A stretch of DNA of 64,000 nucleotides from an uncultured Collinsella sp. (GCA_958437495.1 CAUBOH010000003.1:1-64000); one strand, 5' to 3'; positions 33,568-41,737 are shown, numbered from the stretch's first letter. Notes: a model not told the origin generated them from the letters alone. Made by a program: numbers and translations.

Positions 33568-34197
33568 CTACAAAGCGGCCAAAATGTCGGACAGGTTGTC
33601 GATGACAACGTCGGCGGCGGACTGATCCAGGTTGACGCCCTCGTGCGGACGCAGCGCCAGGACGCGGGCGCCGGAACGCTTGCCGGCCTCGATCCCCAAA
33701 GGGGAATCCTCGATAACCAGGCACTCGGTAGGCTCCACCCCCAGCGCTTCCATGGCGCGCAGGTAGATCTCGGGGTCGGGCTTAAACGCGCTGCACTCGT
33801 GGCCGCTGATGGTGTAGTCCAGCACGTCGGCGATGCCGGCAATCTCCACCAGCTCGTCGATCAACTCGCGATAGGACGAGCTCGCGATGGCGCACTTCAC
33901 GCCGCGTTCGTGCAGCTCACGCATCACCGGCTCCGTCTGCTCGTTGAGCAGCTCGGCATACGGAACGGGGTGGTCCGGGCTGTAGACTTGTTTGTACTCT
34001 ACGCGCAAACGCTCGCGCAGCTCAATATCGTCGGGAACCAGCGCCTCCCAAATGGCGGGCTCGTTAGACCCCGAAAGATCGGGAATCTCGTCAAAGTGAA
34101 AGCCCTTCTCTTCCATAAACGCCACGCGACGGCGGTTGTAGAACCACTCGGTATCGACCAGCACGCCGTCCATGTCAAACAGCACTGCCTTGATCAT
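33568..34197 (-). CDS. HAD-family hydrolase, beta-phosphoglucomutase-like
   Basis: This 209-residue protein has the four HAD motifs: DMDGVLVDT (nucleophile Asp and acid/base Asp), SSSYRE, a Lys in FKPDPEIY, and EDSPLGIEA. The helical cap is of the phosphoglycolate phosphatase / beta-phosphoglucomutase type. The start at ATG 34197 has GGAGGAG at ideal spacing; the ATG two codons upstream overlaps that site. It lies 150 bases downstream of SIS gene 2, so it may act on sugar phosphates from that pathway, although a terminator and a REP lie between. Confidence 0.9.
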   Translation of the reverse strand: MIKAVLFDMDGVLVDTEWFYNRRRVAFMEEKGFHFDEIPDLSGSNEPAIWEALVPDDIELRERLRVEYKQVYSPDHPVPYAELLNEQTEPVMRELHERGVKCAIASSSYRELIDELVEIAGIADVLDYTISGHECSAFKPDPEIYLRAMEALGVEPTECLVIEDSPLGIEAGKRSGARVLALRPHEGVNLDQSAADVVIDNLSDILAAL

Positions 34198-34212
34198 ACG
34201 CATCTCCTCCCA

Positions 34213-34246
34213 CCTGCCAAAAAGGGACAGGTTTATTTTGGTAGGT
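34213..34246. repeat. REP-like palindrome, type 3
   Basis: CCTGCCAAAA and TTTTGGTAGG surround AGGGACAGGTTTA, followed by TTTTATCTGGGG. It lies immediately upstream of the HAD gene's ribosome-binding site. Confidence 0.75.
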
Positions 34247-34290
34247 TTTATCTGGGGTTTGCGGCGTGACGGGCACGCCCTTCCCAAAGC

Positions 34291-34321
34291 AAAAAGGGGA
34301 CGGGGCGCAAACCCCATCCCC
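34291..34321 (-). terminator. terminator of the PTS-SIS2 operon
   Basis: On the minus strand GGGGATGGGG pairs with CCCCGTCCCC (one G-T) and is followed by five T. It begins 35 bases after the SIS2 stop. Confidence 0.85.
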
Positions 34322-34355
34322 TCTCAATCAACCCGTAAGGTCTACTTACTTGTGA

Positions 34356-35339
34356 TTAGTAGGAAAGCTTCCACATGTAGCGACGCATGGTCAGCGGGTG
34401 CTGGCGGGCCTCGGCGATCTGGTTGCCGTACTCACGCATAACGGCGAGGTGCAGCAGCGGGTTGAAGTAGGTGAGGACGCTTGCCGGCACGGCGTCAGCC
34501 AGGCCGTAGTCCTTGGAGTCGATCAGAGCGACCTTGGCGCCCATGCGCTCAAGGAAGGTGAGGGCGCGGGCGTCCATCGGACGGGTGGCGCCATCGGACA
34601 TGAAGAAGACATAGGGCTTACCCTCGGTGGAAACCTCGAACGGGCCGTGGAAGTACTCGCCGGTGTTGTAGGCGGCGGCGTCAATCCACTGCATCTCGGT
34701 GAACAGGAAGGCGGCGTGAGAATAAGCCATCTTCTCGGAGGCACCGGAAGCCATGAAGTAGATCATCTTGTCGTCCTTGAAGTCCTCGGCGAACTTCTTG
34801 GCGAGCTTCTTGCAGTGCTGAGCGGCGTTCTCGCAGAGCTCGAAGACGTTGGTGAGGCCGGTGATCATGTCCTCGTAGTGGTCATAGCCCTCGGTCTGCT
34901 GAAGGATCTCGAGAGCAAGAGCGATGGCGTAGCCGGGCTTCTCGCACTTGGCAGCGTAGTTGGCGTGGAAGCCGTGAACGATAACGTGGTCGGCGTCGAC
35001 GGTCAGAGCCGAGCCAGCCTTGTTGGTGAGGGAGACGACCGGGCAGTTGTGCTTCTTGGCGGTCTTGTTGGCCTCGACGGTCTCGGGCGTGGAGCCACCG
35101 AGGGAGCAGGTGATCACGAAGGTGTGCTCGTTGACCCAGGAGGGCGTGTCGTAGTTGAACTCGTTAGCGGTGAAGATCTGAACGTTCAGCTTGTCCGTGT
35201 TGTTGGCCAGGAAGTACTTGGCGGGGTAAAGGTCGGACATGGAAGCACCGCAGCCGACGAAGGCGACGCTGTGGATCTCGTGGTTGGACAGGACGTCAGC
35301 AACGATCTGCTTAGGGAGGTTAAGGTCGATCTCGTACAT
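34356..35339 (-). CDS. SIS-domain sugar-phosphate deglycase/isomerase, paralogue 2 (PTS-linked)
   Basis: This 327-residue protein has two SIS domains with the phosphate loop CSLGGSTPET and the deglycase Glu/His pair Glu215 (FTEMQW) and His231 (GEYFHGPFE). The close match of GEYFHGPFE to FrlB/FraB, and its position as last gene of a mannose-family PTS operon, suggest cleavage of the phosphosugar made by that PTS into glucose-6-phosphate and an amine such as lysine. The start is ATG 35339, with AAAGGA nine bases upstream. The longer open frame reaches into the intergenic repeats and is rejected. It shares C-terminal RRYMWKL with paralogue 3. Confidence 0.88.
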   Translation of the reverse strand: MYEIDLNLPKQIVADVLSNHEIHSVAFVGCGASMSDLYPAKYFLANNTDKLNVQIFTANEFNYDTPSWVNEHTFVITCSLGGSTPETVEANKTAKKHNCPVVSLTNKAGSALTVDADHVIVHGFHANYAAKCEKPGYAIALALEILQQTEGYDHYEDMITGLTNVFELCENAAQHCKKLAKKFAEDFKDDKMIYFMASGASEKMAYSHAAFLFTEMQWIDAAAYNTGEYFHGPFEVSTEGKPYVFFMSDGATRPMDARALTFLERMGAKVALIDSKDYGLADAVPASVLTYFNPLLHLAVMREYGNQIAEARQHPLTMRRYMWKLSY

Positions 35340-35429
35340 CTGACACATTCCTTTCGATTTTTGCGGCGCCACATTGCCGGGCGCTCGCAGGGTTACCGTA
35401 ATTTGGACCGAGTCGCCGGCCCGTTGAGG

Positions 35430-35460
35430 ATGTGACAAAGGGACTGTCCCTTTGACACAT
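35430..35460. repeat. REP-like palindrome with GGGAC core
   Basis: ATGTGACAAAGGGAC and GTCCCTTTGACACAT pair with one mismatch. It lies between IID and SIS2 in the PTS operon. Confidence 0.65.
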
Positions 35461-35472
35461 TTGGGGATGGAA

Positions 35473-35503
35473 GCCTGCCTGGGGTATGGGATGCCAGGCA
35501 GGC
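35473..35503 (-). other. hairpin after PTS IID gene
   Basis: GCCTGCCTGG and CCAGGCAGGC form a 10-bp perfect stem within the operon. No T-run follows on the minus strand, so it is more likely an RNA-stabilising or processing site than a full terminator. Confidence 0.6.
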
Positions 35504-35536
35504 CCCCGGGGAAAGCGGTTAGACGCTTGGTCGCGA

Positions 35537-36370
35537 CTAGGCCAGGATGCCGGCCGCGGAGAGGGCGATGCCGCCCACGATGGCGATCACGAGAAGCCAA
35601 CCGGTGTTGACGTTCTTCTTGATGAGCCAGTACATAAGGCCGGTGAGGCCAAGGGAGATCATCTGGGGCATCATGCTGTCCAGGATGTCCTGAATCACGA
35701 CGGTGCCGTCAGCGAACTGCATCGGGGTGGTGGCGCCGATCAGCGTGGCGATCATGCCGCCCACGGACATAAGACCCACGATGCCGCAGACATACATGAG
35801 CTTCTCCATGAGGTCGCCGCCCTGAAGCTTGCTCAGGTACTCGTGACCACCCTGATAGCCCATCTTGGCTGCGAACCAAGTGATCAGCACAGAGGGGACG
35901 ATGGAGATGAGAAGGGCCAGGATCGGGCCCATGATGGAGCCCTGCTGAGCCAGCTGAACGCCCAAGCCAAAGGCGATAACGCGGATGGTGCCCTGGAAGA
36001 AGGAGTCACCGATGCCGGAAAGCGGGCCCATAAGGGAGGTCTTGACCGCGTTAATCGAATCGGGATTGAAGTTCTCGGGATCCTTGGCGTACTCCTCCTC
36101 CATGGAGGCGGCGAGGCCTAGGATAAAGGCGCTCGTCTGCGGAGTGCAGTTGTAGAACGCCATGTGACGGTGGTAAGCCTCTTTCTTAGCAGCGAGCTGC
36201 TTGGGGTCAGACTCGTCGGGATAGAGGCGGTCGAGCGTGGGAACCATGCCGTAGAGGAAGCCCATGTTCATCTGACGCTCGTAGTTCCAAGAGGCCTGGA
36301 TGGCCCAGGAGCGCCAGAAGAACTGGCTGACCTTCTTGTTCAGGGACACGTCCTTGGTTGCGGTTGCCAT
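35537..36370 (-). CDS. PTS mannose-family enzyme IID component
   Basis: This 277-residue membrane subunit works with IIC to form the sugar channel of mannose-class PTS systems. The N-terminal signature FFWRSWAIQASWNYERQMNM is characteristic, followed by a long cytoplasmic loop with FNPDSINAVKTSLMGPLSGI and a C-terminal membrane helix. The start is ATG 36370, with AAGGAGG upstream; the open frame to 36487 overlaps IIC in another frame and is rejected. It lies 13 bases after IIC and about 200 bases before SIS2. Confidence 0.93.
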   Translation of the reverse strand: MATATKDVSLNKKVSQFFWRSWAIQASWNYERQMNMGFLYGMVPTLDRLYPDESDPKQLAAKKEAYHRHMAFYNCTPQTSAFILGLAASMEEEYAKDPENFNPDSINAVKTSLMGPLSGIGDSFFQGTIRVIAFGLGVQLAQQGSIMGPILALLISIVPSVLITWFAAKMGYQGGHEYLSKLQGGDLMEKLMYVCGIVGLMSVGGMIATLIGATTPMQFADGTVVIQDILDSMMPQMISLGLTGLMYWLIKKNVNTGWLLVIAIVGGIALSAAGILA

Positions 36371-36383
36371 AGTGTGTTCCTCC

Positions 36384-37178
36384 TTAGTCTTCGTCGTCTT
36401 CGAGCGGATCGTAGTCGGAATCGACACCGGCGGCTGCATGGGAACCGTTGAACTTGAAGCCCATGAAGACGACAGCCAGGCACACACCGATCAGAGCGAC
36501 CGCGATGACGGACAGGCTGAGGTAAGCGGCGAGCAGGAAACCGATGAACAGGAACGGAGTCATACCCTTCTTGATCATCATGGTGAGCAGCAGGGCCAAG
36601 CCGTAGGCGGTCATGATCTTGGTCGAAACGTTAAGACCAGTGGACAGCCACTCGGGAACCATGTTGACGATGGCCTGAACCAGGTCGGTGCCAACAAAGA
36701 CGGCGAGGAAGATCGGCAGGAAGTACATGATGGCGTACAGACCGGAGCCGGCGCAGATGTGCATACGGTAAGCGGTCTTGAACTTTCCGTTATCGATCGC
36801 GCTATCTGCCACATGGGTGAGGGCGGCGATGATGGAACGGAACACGATGCCGAGGAGCTGACCCAGGACGGCGACCGGGATGGCGATCGTCATGGCGGTC
36901 TCGGCGGAGGCATCGGTCAGGCACGCAAAGGCAGCGGCCACGATGCCGCCCAGGACCATATCGGGCGGAACGGCGGCGCCGACCTGCACCAGGCCCATGG
37001 ACACGAGCTCGACGGCGGCACCGACGGCAAGGCCGGTGGGCACATCGCCCAGCAGCAGACCGACGAGCGTAGCGCCAACGAGAGGCTGCTCGAAGTTAAG
37101 ACGACCGAGCAGGCGGGAGTCCCACATGCAGAACACGCCGACGAGGCCGACGAGCACCGCACTGATGAACGTATTCAT
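36384..37178 (-). CDS. PTS mannose-family enzyme IIC component
   Basis: This 264-residue membrane protein has several helices (TFISAVLVGLVGVFCMWDSR at the start, TLVGLLLGDVPTGLAVGA). The EII-Sor/mannose-type segments LVGATLVGLLLGD and GAAVPPDMVLGG are recognisable. Together with IID it forms the translocation channel. GGAGAAGG precedes the ATG. The acidic C-terminus (YDPLEDDED) is unusual but plausible. It is second gene of the IIAB-IIC-IID-SIS2 operon. Confidence 0.93.
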   Translation of the reverse strand: MNTFISAVLVGLVGVFCMWDSRLLGRLNFEQPLVGATLVGLLLGDVPTGLAVGAAVELVSMGLVQVGAAVPPDMVLGGIVAAAFACLTDASAETAMTIAIPVAVLGQLLGIVFRSIIAALTHVADSAIDNGKFKTAYRMHICAGSGLYAIMYFLPIFLAVFVGTDLVQAIVNMVPEWLSTGLNVSTKIMTAYGLALLLTMMIKKGMTPFLFIGFLLAAYLSLSVIAVALIGVCLAVVFMGFKFNGSHAAAGVDSDYDPLEDDED

Positions 37179-37214
37179 ACCCTTCTCCTTTCAGTCAGGC
37201 AAATGCCTGGTTGA

Positions 37215-38138
37215 TTACAGCTTGGCGTCGATGTCGACGCTCTGATACGTAGGGGTCTGCTGGACGTAGAGTTTGATGCCCATGTCGAGCAGCTGGTTGA
37301 CGTCGGCCTTCTGGGTGGCGTCGAAGAAGACGGAGCTGTCCTTGCCGCCAATCTGATCGGCACCGTCGTGGTTGGCGGTGGCGCCCAGGTTGATGGCGTC
37401 GAGCTTGTAGCCCTGGCAGAACTGCAGCATCTCGGCGGTGTTGCCAAAGACGAACATGACGCGCTCGCCGAGGGTGTTGAGCTTGTCCATCTTGGCGAGG
37501 GCACGCTCGACGGTGAAGACGTTCAGGCGCACGCCCTGGGGCTTGGCCAGCTTAAGAGCGCCCTTCTTGATGTCATCGTTGGCGGCAGCGTTGTCGACGA
37601 CGATGATGCGCTCGGCCTGAACCTTGGTGGTCCAGGTAAAGACGACCTGGCCGTGCAGCAGACGGTAGTCAAGACGTGCGAGGACGATCTTGGCGGGACC
37701 GGAGCTGTGGCGGGGCGCCTTGGCCTTCTTAGTGGGGGCCGCGGCAGCCTCGACCTGTGCGTTGGGGTTGGTCAGACCGGTGCGGGCCTCGTTGATGAGG
37801 GCCGCAAGCTCGGCGCCCTTGACGGGGGCGGGGCTCATAGCGAGCGTGAGCGCCAGCGGGATGTTGAAACCGCTGACAACCGTGAACTTCGTACCGTTCT
37901 TGGAAAGCTCGACCATGTTGTTGTTGACCGAGCTACCGAGCATATCGGTTAGCACATACACGGTGTCGTCCGCGTTGAACGTGGCGATCATGGCCTCAAC
38001 CTTATTGGTGATGGGTTCCTTGTCGTCACGAGCAAGCGACACGACGTGGACGTTCGACACGTCGCCGAGAACCATCTCGAGCGTGTCTTTGGCGCCTGCG
38101 GCCAGGCCGCCATGAGATGCGAGAATGATCTGATTCAT
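37215..38138 (-). CDS. PTS mannose-family fused enzyme IIAB component
   Basis: This 307-residue cytoplasmic protein carries phosphate from HPr to the sugar. IIA covers about residues 1-125, with phospho-acceptor His9 in ASHGGLA. A Lys/Pro/Ala linker (about 130-148) leads to IIB (about 149-307), with phospho-acceptor His162 in RLLHGQVVFTW. The fused layout matches ManX. An AGGAGGAGG ribosome-binding site precedes the ATG. It is first gene of the operon, behind a promoter overlapped by a candidate GntR operator. The substrate is inferred to be an Amadori compound because of the linked SIS deglycase. Confidence 0.94.
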   Translation of the reverse strand: MNQIILASHGGLAAGAKDTLEMVLGDVSNVHVVSLARDDKEPITNKVEAMIATFNADDTVYVLTDMLGSSVNNNMVELSKNGTKFTVVSGFNIPLALTLAMSPAPVKGAELAALINEARTGLTNPNAQVEAAAAPTKKAKAPRHSSGPAKIVLARLDYRLLHGQVVFTWTTKVQAERIIVVDNAAANDDIKKGALKLAKPQGVRLNVFTVERALAKMDKLNTLGERVMFVFGNTAEMLQFCQGYKLDAINLGATANHDGADQIGGKDSSVFFDATQKADVNQLLDMGIKLYVQQTPTYQSVDIDAKL

Positions 38139-38162
38139 CTTGCCTCCTCCTTTTCGTTATGG

Positions 38163-38210
38163 TCATTATAACGTCTTATACGTTGCTTATATTGCTAATT
38201 AGTATAAAGA
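38163..38210 (-). promoter_or_regulatory. promoter and GntR operator candidate of the PTS-SIS2 operon
   Basis: On the minus strand TATAAT (38165-38170) is a perfect -10; no good -35 is seen. The motif ATAACGTCTTATACG (38168-38182) overlaps it and matches TATAACGTCT upstream of GntR regulator 2. A repressor bound there would block initiation. Confidence 0.6.
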
Positions 38211-38342
38211 CCGTTCGCGGGTGAAAATCGACCGTTTACGGGTTTAACGCAATCGAAACGATGGTCTTGGGTAGGTCGGCGCCGGCTAGGCACCGCCCAA
38301 TCAAACGCCAGGCGGTACTTGCTCAAACACTTCGCCAATCCC

Positions 38343-39461
38343 TTAACGCACGAAGTACCAGGGGCTTTCTTGCACGGTGGGCTCCAACGTAATGCCCGTG
38401 CGTTCGCGAAACAGATCCATGTCCTGCGATTTCTCCGTCCACCACGCGTTGGGCTTAAAGGTCATGCTCTCAATGACATGGCCGACAAACACGCTGTTGC
38501 GCAGCTTGGAGAAGTCGGTGTTCATGATCAAGATAGAGGCGAGCACCAGCACAATGCCCAGGACCTTGATTGCGCCGGCCGGCTCGGCATAGATGCCAAT
38601 ACCGACCAGAACGGTCGCCACGGTTTCGAACGAAGCCACGACTGGCACCTTCGACGTCTCGAGGTCCATAGAGAGGCCCTGCATGTAACAGATGTAGGCA
38701 AGCGCCGTGGGGACCAAGCCAAACCCCACAAAGAGCAAAATGAGCTGCGCGGACATGGCCGCGGCCATATCCACCCACGGAGCTGTGATGGCAGCCATAA
38801 CCGCACCGCCAAAAACAAAGCCCCAAAACGTCACCGCCAACGGATGCAGCGTCTTGGTGGCCATGCGGCTAAACACAGCCAGCAACGCACCGCAAAGTCC
38901 GGCGATCACACCCGACGCGACGCCCCAGACCGAGAAATGGAAACCGGACAGGTCCCCGCTCGTCACCGCGAGCACGCAGCCCAGCACGTTAAAGACAATA
39001 GCAATGAGTTTGTTGAGGGTCACGTCCTCGTGATAGAGTACGCGGCCGAGCGCGACGCCAAACACCGGTGATGTATAGAGCAGCACCGAAGCCGTAGACA
39101 TGCCCACCTCGCGCATGCACTCGTAATAGCACGTGTTGGCGACGGCCAGTCCAACAATACCCACCAGAGCGCAGGGAACGAGCTCCTTGGGGCTCGCCTT
39201 AAACAGCACCCAGGGCGTAGCAGCCCTCCCCTCGCAGGCGTTTGAACGGCAGCCCATGAAGGCAAGAACCGGTGCCATCATGATGGCACCGGTCAGCAGA
39301 CGGAAAGCCGCCATGCTCTGAGACGAAACCCCCATGGCCGAGATCCCGTTAACAAAGATGCCGATGGTTCCCCACATAAGGGCGGCGATCAGCACCAGCA
39401 CATAGCCCACATTACTTCTCTTCAACGCAGCCTCCTCGGTATTATTTCCAATATGTTTCAT
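38343..39461 (-). CDS. EamA/DMT-family transporter
   Basis: This 372-residue protein has ten predicted helices in two EamA repeats (first at VGYVLVLIAALMWGTIGI, second at SVWGVASGVIAGLCGALLAV). The roughly 55 residues after the last helix form an unusual soluble tail ending ESPWYFVR. Its upstream region contains GTATATAACGACTA, the same motif as GntR regulator 2, so it probably belongs to the same regulon as the PTS operon. It could export a product such as the released amine, but this is inference. It is a separate transcript from the PTS. Confidence 0.85.
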   Translation of the reverse strand: MKHIGNNTEEAALKRSNVGYVLVLIAALMWGTIGIFVNGISAMGVSSQSMAAFRLLTGAIMMAPVLAFMGCRSNACEGRAATPWVLFKASPKELVPCALVGIVGLAVANTCYYECMREVGMSTASVLLYTSPVFGVALGRVLYHEDVTLNKLIAIVFNVLGCVLAVTSGDLSGFHFSVWGVASGVIAGLCGALLAVFSRMATKTLHPLAVTFWGFVFGGAVMAAITAPWVDMAAAMSAQLILLFVGFGLVPTALAYICYMQGLSMDLETSKVPVVASFETVATVLVGIGIYAEPAGAIKVLGIVLVLASILIMNTDFSKLRNSVFVGHVIESMTFKPNAWWTEKSQDMDLFRERTGITLEPTVQESPWYFVR

Positions 39462-39462
39462 G

Positions 39463-39484
39463 CTACGTTATAGTCGTTATATAC
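39463..39484. promoter_or_regulatory. operator candidate upstream of the EamA gene
   Basis: Read on the minus strand, GTATATAACGACTATAACG matches the motif at 32024-32045 at 13 of the first 14 positions. It overlaps the DNA just before the transporter's start codon. Confidence 0.6.
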
Positions 39485-39539
39485 ATTTATCAAGACTGAA
39501 ATCGGCGAACGGGAAAATATGCTTCCCCACATACTCATT

Positions 39540-39622
39540 GGGTACTCATTGGGGACGTACTTAAACGACTAGGACTGTCCCCAGCTGCCGGCAGAAAAGG
39601 AACGTCCCCAAGTGCCACCCCA
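39540..39622. repeat. decayed REP-like elements, type 1
   Basis: GGTACTCATTGGGGACGTAC, then GACTGTCCCCAGCTGCCG and GAACGTCCCCAAGTGCC, correspond to parts of the 30995-31090 element but no longer form a complete palindrome. Confidence 0.6.
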
Positions 39623-39647
39623 TTGTGCCAGCGACAACGGCAACGTC

Positions 39648-39809
39648 GATGTTTTGGCAACGACAGCGAGCGGGCCGCATTTGAGACAAGGTGACGTGAA
39701 ACGAAAGGGCGCTGACCTTCTGGTCGCGCCCTTGAAGTCGAACGTCAGATTGTCCAAATGCGGCCCGCGCAGCGTCGAGCCGTTACGCCGTTCGGTAGAG
39801 CGGCGTAAC
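39648..39809 (-). ncRNA. structured repeat family A, copy 3 (candidate RNA) after SIS gene 3
   Basis: P1 GCGGGCCGCATTTG (39670-39683) pairs perfectly with 39755-39768; P2 TGACGT (39692-39697) with ACGTCA (39742-39747); P3 39705-39733 (AAGGGCGC around GACC-TTCT-GGTC); terminal hairpin GTTACGCCGTTC/GAGCGGCGTAAC (39782-39809), which shares its last base with the SIS3 stop codon. The P1 sequence is unlike copies 1 and 2 although its length is the same. The ACAA/TTGT pair next to P1 replaces GCAA/TTGC of the other copies. Confidence 0.72.
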
Positions 39810-40801
39810 TAATACTCAAGCTTCCACATATAGCGGCGCGTCATGTAGTCCTTGTGGGTGACGGCAGAGAGCGCACGCATGTACACGTTGTTGAGGATCG
39901 GGGCGAAGATCAGGTGGTTGAAGTACTCGCTCACGCTGTCCTTGATGTCGTTGAGGCCGAGCTCCTTGGCGTCGAGCTGGTAGACGCGCTCGCCGCCGTA
40001 CTGGTTGACAAAGCGGATGCCGCGCTCGTCGTTGCAGCGGCTGCGGCCGACGCTGATGAGCTGGAACAGCGAGGTGCGCTTGTCCAGGATCTCGAAGGGG
40101 CCGTGGAAGAAGTCGCAGGTGTTGATGGTGCAGGAGTCGATCTGTAGCATCTCCTGCACGTTGCAGATGCTAAAGACGTAGGCGGCACCAAAGAGCGGAC
40201 CCTGAGCCATGACGTTGATGCAGGGCTTGTCGGCGTTCTGCTCGGCCCACTTGGCAGCGAGCGGACGAGTGTACTCGAAGGCCTTGCGATAGATGGGATC
40301 GACCAGGTCGAAGGCGGCCATGGCGGTCTCGTACTCGGCATAGCCCTCGGTCTGCTGCGTGAGCTCCATGGCGATCATGGTCCCGACGGCGGAGTTGGTG
40401 CGGCCCATGCAGGACTCGTCGATGGCAAGGCTGTCGTACTGGATCTTGTAGTCGCAGACCTCGGTGAGGCCGGACTCGTCAACATAGATGGCGATGGTGC
40501 TGGCGCCGTGGTCCTTGGCGACCTGGGCGGCGACGATGGTCTCCTTGGTGCCGCGCATGGACACGACGACGGCCAGGGTGTTCTCGTTGACGTAGGCCGG
40601 GGTGGCGTGCACGAACTCGTTGCTGGTGTAGCTGGAGCTCACGACCTGCGTGGCCTCGTGCTCCATAAAGTACTGGGCAGGATAGTTGCCGCCGTTGGAT
40701 CCGCCGGCGCCAATCCACACGACGCGCTTGATGCCGCCCTTGTCTGCCTTATCAGCCAAAACCTGGGAGACGACGTCCTTAACCTGTTCCTGAGTAGTCA
40801 T
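39809..40801 (-). CDS. SIS-domain sugar-phosphate deglycase/isomerase, paralogue 3
   Basis: This 330-residue protein with two SIS domains is the most divergent of the three paralogues. The Glu/His pair is kept (Glu217 in QEMLQ and His233 in CDFFHGPFE, 16 apart), but the flanks differ: MQW is MLQ and GEY is CDF. The Ser-rich phosphate loop of domain 1 reads SMRGTKET. Substrate preference probably differs. It is divergent from GntR regulator 3, with three copies of an operator-like motif between them. No transporter gene is adjacent, so its phosphosugar must come from elsewhere. Confidence 0.83.
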   Translation of the reverse strand: MTTQEQVKDVVSQVLADKADKGGIKRVVWIGAGGSNGGNYPAQYFMEHEATQVVSSSYTSNEFVHATPAYVNENTLAVVVSMRGTKETIVAAQVAKDHGASTIAIYVDESGLTEVCDYKIQYDSLAIDESCMGRTNSAVGTMIAMELTQQTEGYAEYETAMAAFDLVDPIYRKAFEYTRPLAAKWAEQNADKPCINVMAQGPLFGAAYVFSICNVQEMLQIDSCTINTCDFFHGPFEILDKRTSLFQLISVGRSRCNDERGIRFVNQYGGERVYQLDAKELGLNDIKDSVSEYFNHLIFAPILNNVYMRALSAVTHKDYMTRRYMWKLEY

Positions 40802-40839
40802 CGTGCATCAGCCTTTCTTCTCGTTTGATGCTCTCGATG

Positions 40840-40998
40840 GCATACAAGTTACATACACGTTTTGGTTATGTCGACTAGTTGTATGCTATATTTGTCTTAG
40901 AAATTTTGCTGGTAAAGTTTTCGGCAAGCCATTACCAGCGGTTTTGTTGTCATGTTGGATACATGCTTGGTTCAGTAAGCATACAAGTTAGATATAGG
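40840..40998. promoter_or_regulatory. shared regulatory region with three operator-like repeats
   Basis: GCATACAAGTTACATACA (40840-40857), the inverse CTAGTTGTATGCTATA (40875-40890) and GCATACAAGTTAGATATAGG (40979-40998) share the core GCATACAA[G/C]T. The first two form an inverted pair near the SIS3 start; the third sits just upstream of the GntR3 start. This fits autoregulation plus control of SIS3. Confidence 0.7.
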
Positions 40999-41006
40999 TT
41001 GTTCGC

Positions 41007-41729
41007 ATGAGCACTTCATCGAAAAAGAACTTGGCCCAATACGAGCGTCTGGCGGATACGCTGCGCGACCGCATCGCCGCCGGCGTCTACGCGCGCGAAG
41101 ACAAGCTGCCGTCCGAGATGGAACTCATGGACGAATCGGGGCTGTCCCGCAGCACCGTACGCCACGCCCTTAAGGTGCTCGTTGATGAGGGGCTGGTGCG
41201 CACCGAGCGCGGACGTGGCGCCTTTGTGGCCGACACGCCCGCGCTCCACGAGAACAACCTGGTGTTTTCAAGCTACACGGCACAGGTACAGGGTCAGGGC
41301 ATGAAGCCCACCACGCGCACGGTGGACTCGGGCTTTGCCAAAGCAATGGGCAGCGTGGCCAAGTTCTTTGACGCTAGCGTGGGCAGCAAGCTCGTCAAAC
41401 TTGTCCGCCTGCGCTACCTGGACGACGCGCCGCTGTGTCTGGAGACCACCTACCTGCCGCCAAGCTTTGGGTCGCTCATCGATCGCGATATCAACGGCTC
41501 GCTCTACGCCACGCTGCGCCAGGAGTTCCATCGTGCGCCGGCGCAGGGGCATAAGACCTTTGAGGTGTGCTATGCCTCGCAAAACGAGGCGTTTTTGCTC
41601 AACGTCGAGCGCGGGCAGGCGCTGATCCTGATCACCGACTACGTTTACGACACCGACGGCCGCCCGCTCCATATCTCCAAGCGCATCCAACGCACCGACC
41701 GCGCCAAATACACCGAGCCCATCGGCTAG
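41007..41729 (+). CDS. GntR-family regulator with UTRA domain, 3
   Basis: This 240-residue protein has a winged helix (about residues 12-80; LPSEMELMDESGLSRSTVRH) and a UTRA domain (about 100-235). It is less similar to regulators 1 and 2 than they are to each other. Divergent from SIS gene 3, with three matching operator-like sites between the genes, it is the likely local regulator. It ends close to a REP-like palindrome that could terminate both this gene and the convergent GNAT gene. Confidence 0.9.
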   Translation: MSTSSKKNLAQYERLADTLRDRIAAGVYAREDKLPSEMELMDESGLSRSTVRHALKVLVDEGLVRTERGRGAFVADTPALHENNLVFSSYTAQVQGQGMKPTTRTVDSGFAKAMGSVAKFFDASVGSKLVKLVRLRYLDDAPLCLETTYLPPSFGSLIDRDINGSLYATLRQEFHRAPAQGHKTFEVCYASQNEAFLLNVERGQALILITDYVYDTDGRPLHISKRIQRTDRAKYTEPIG

Positions 41730-41737
41730 CCGACACC

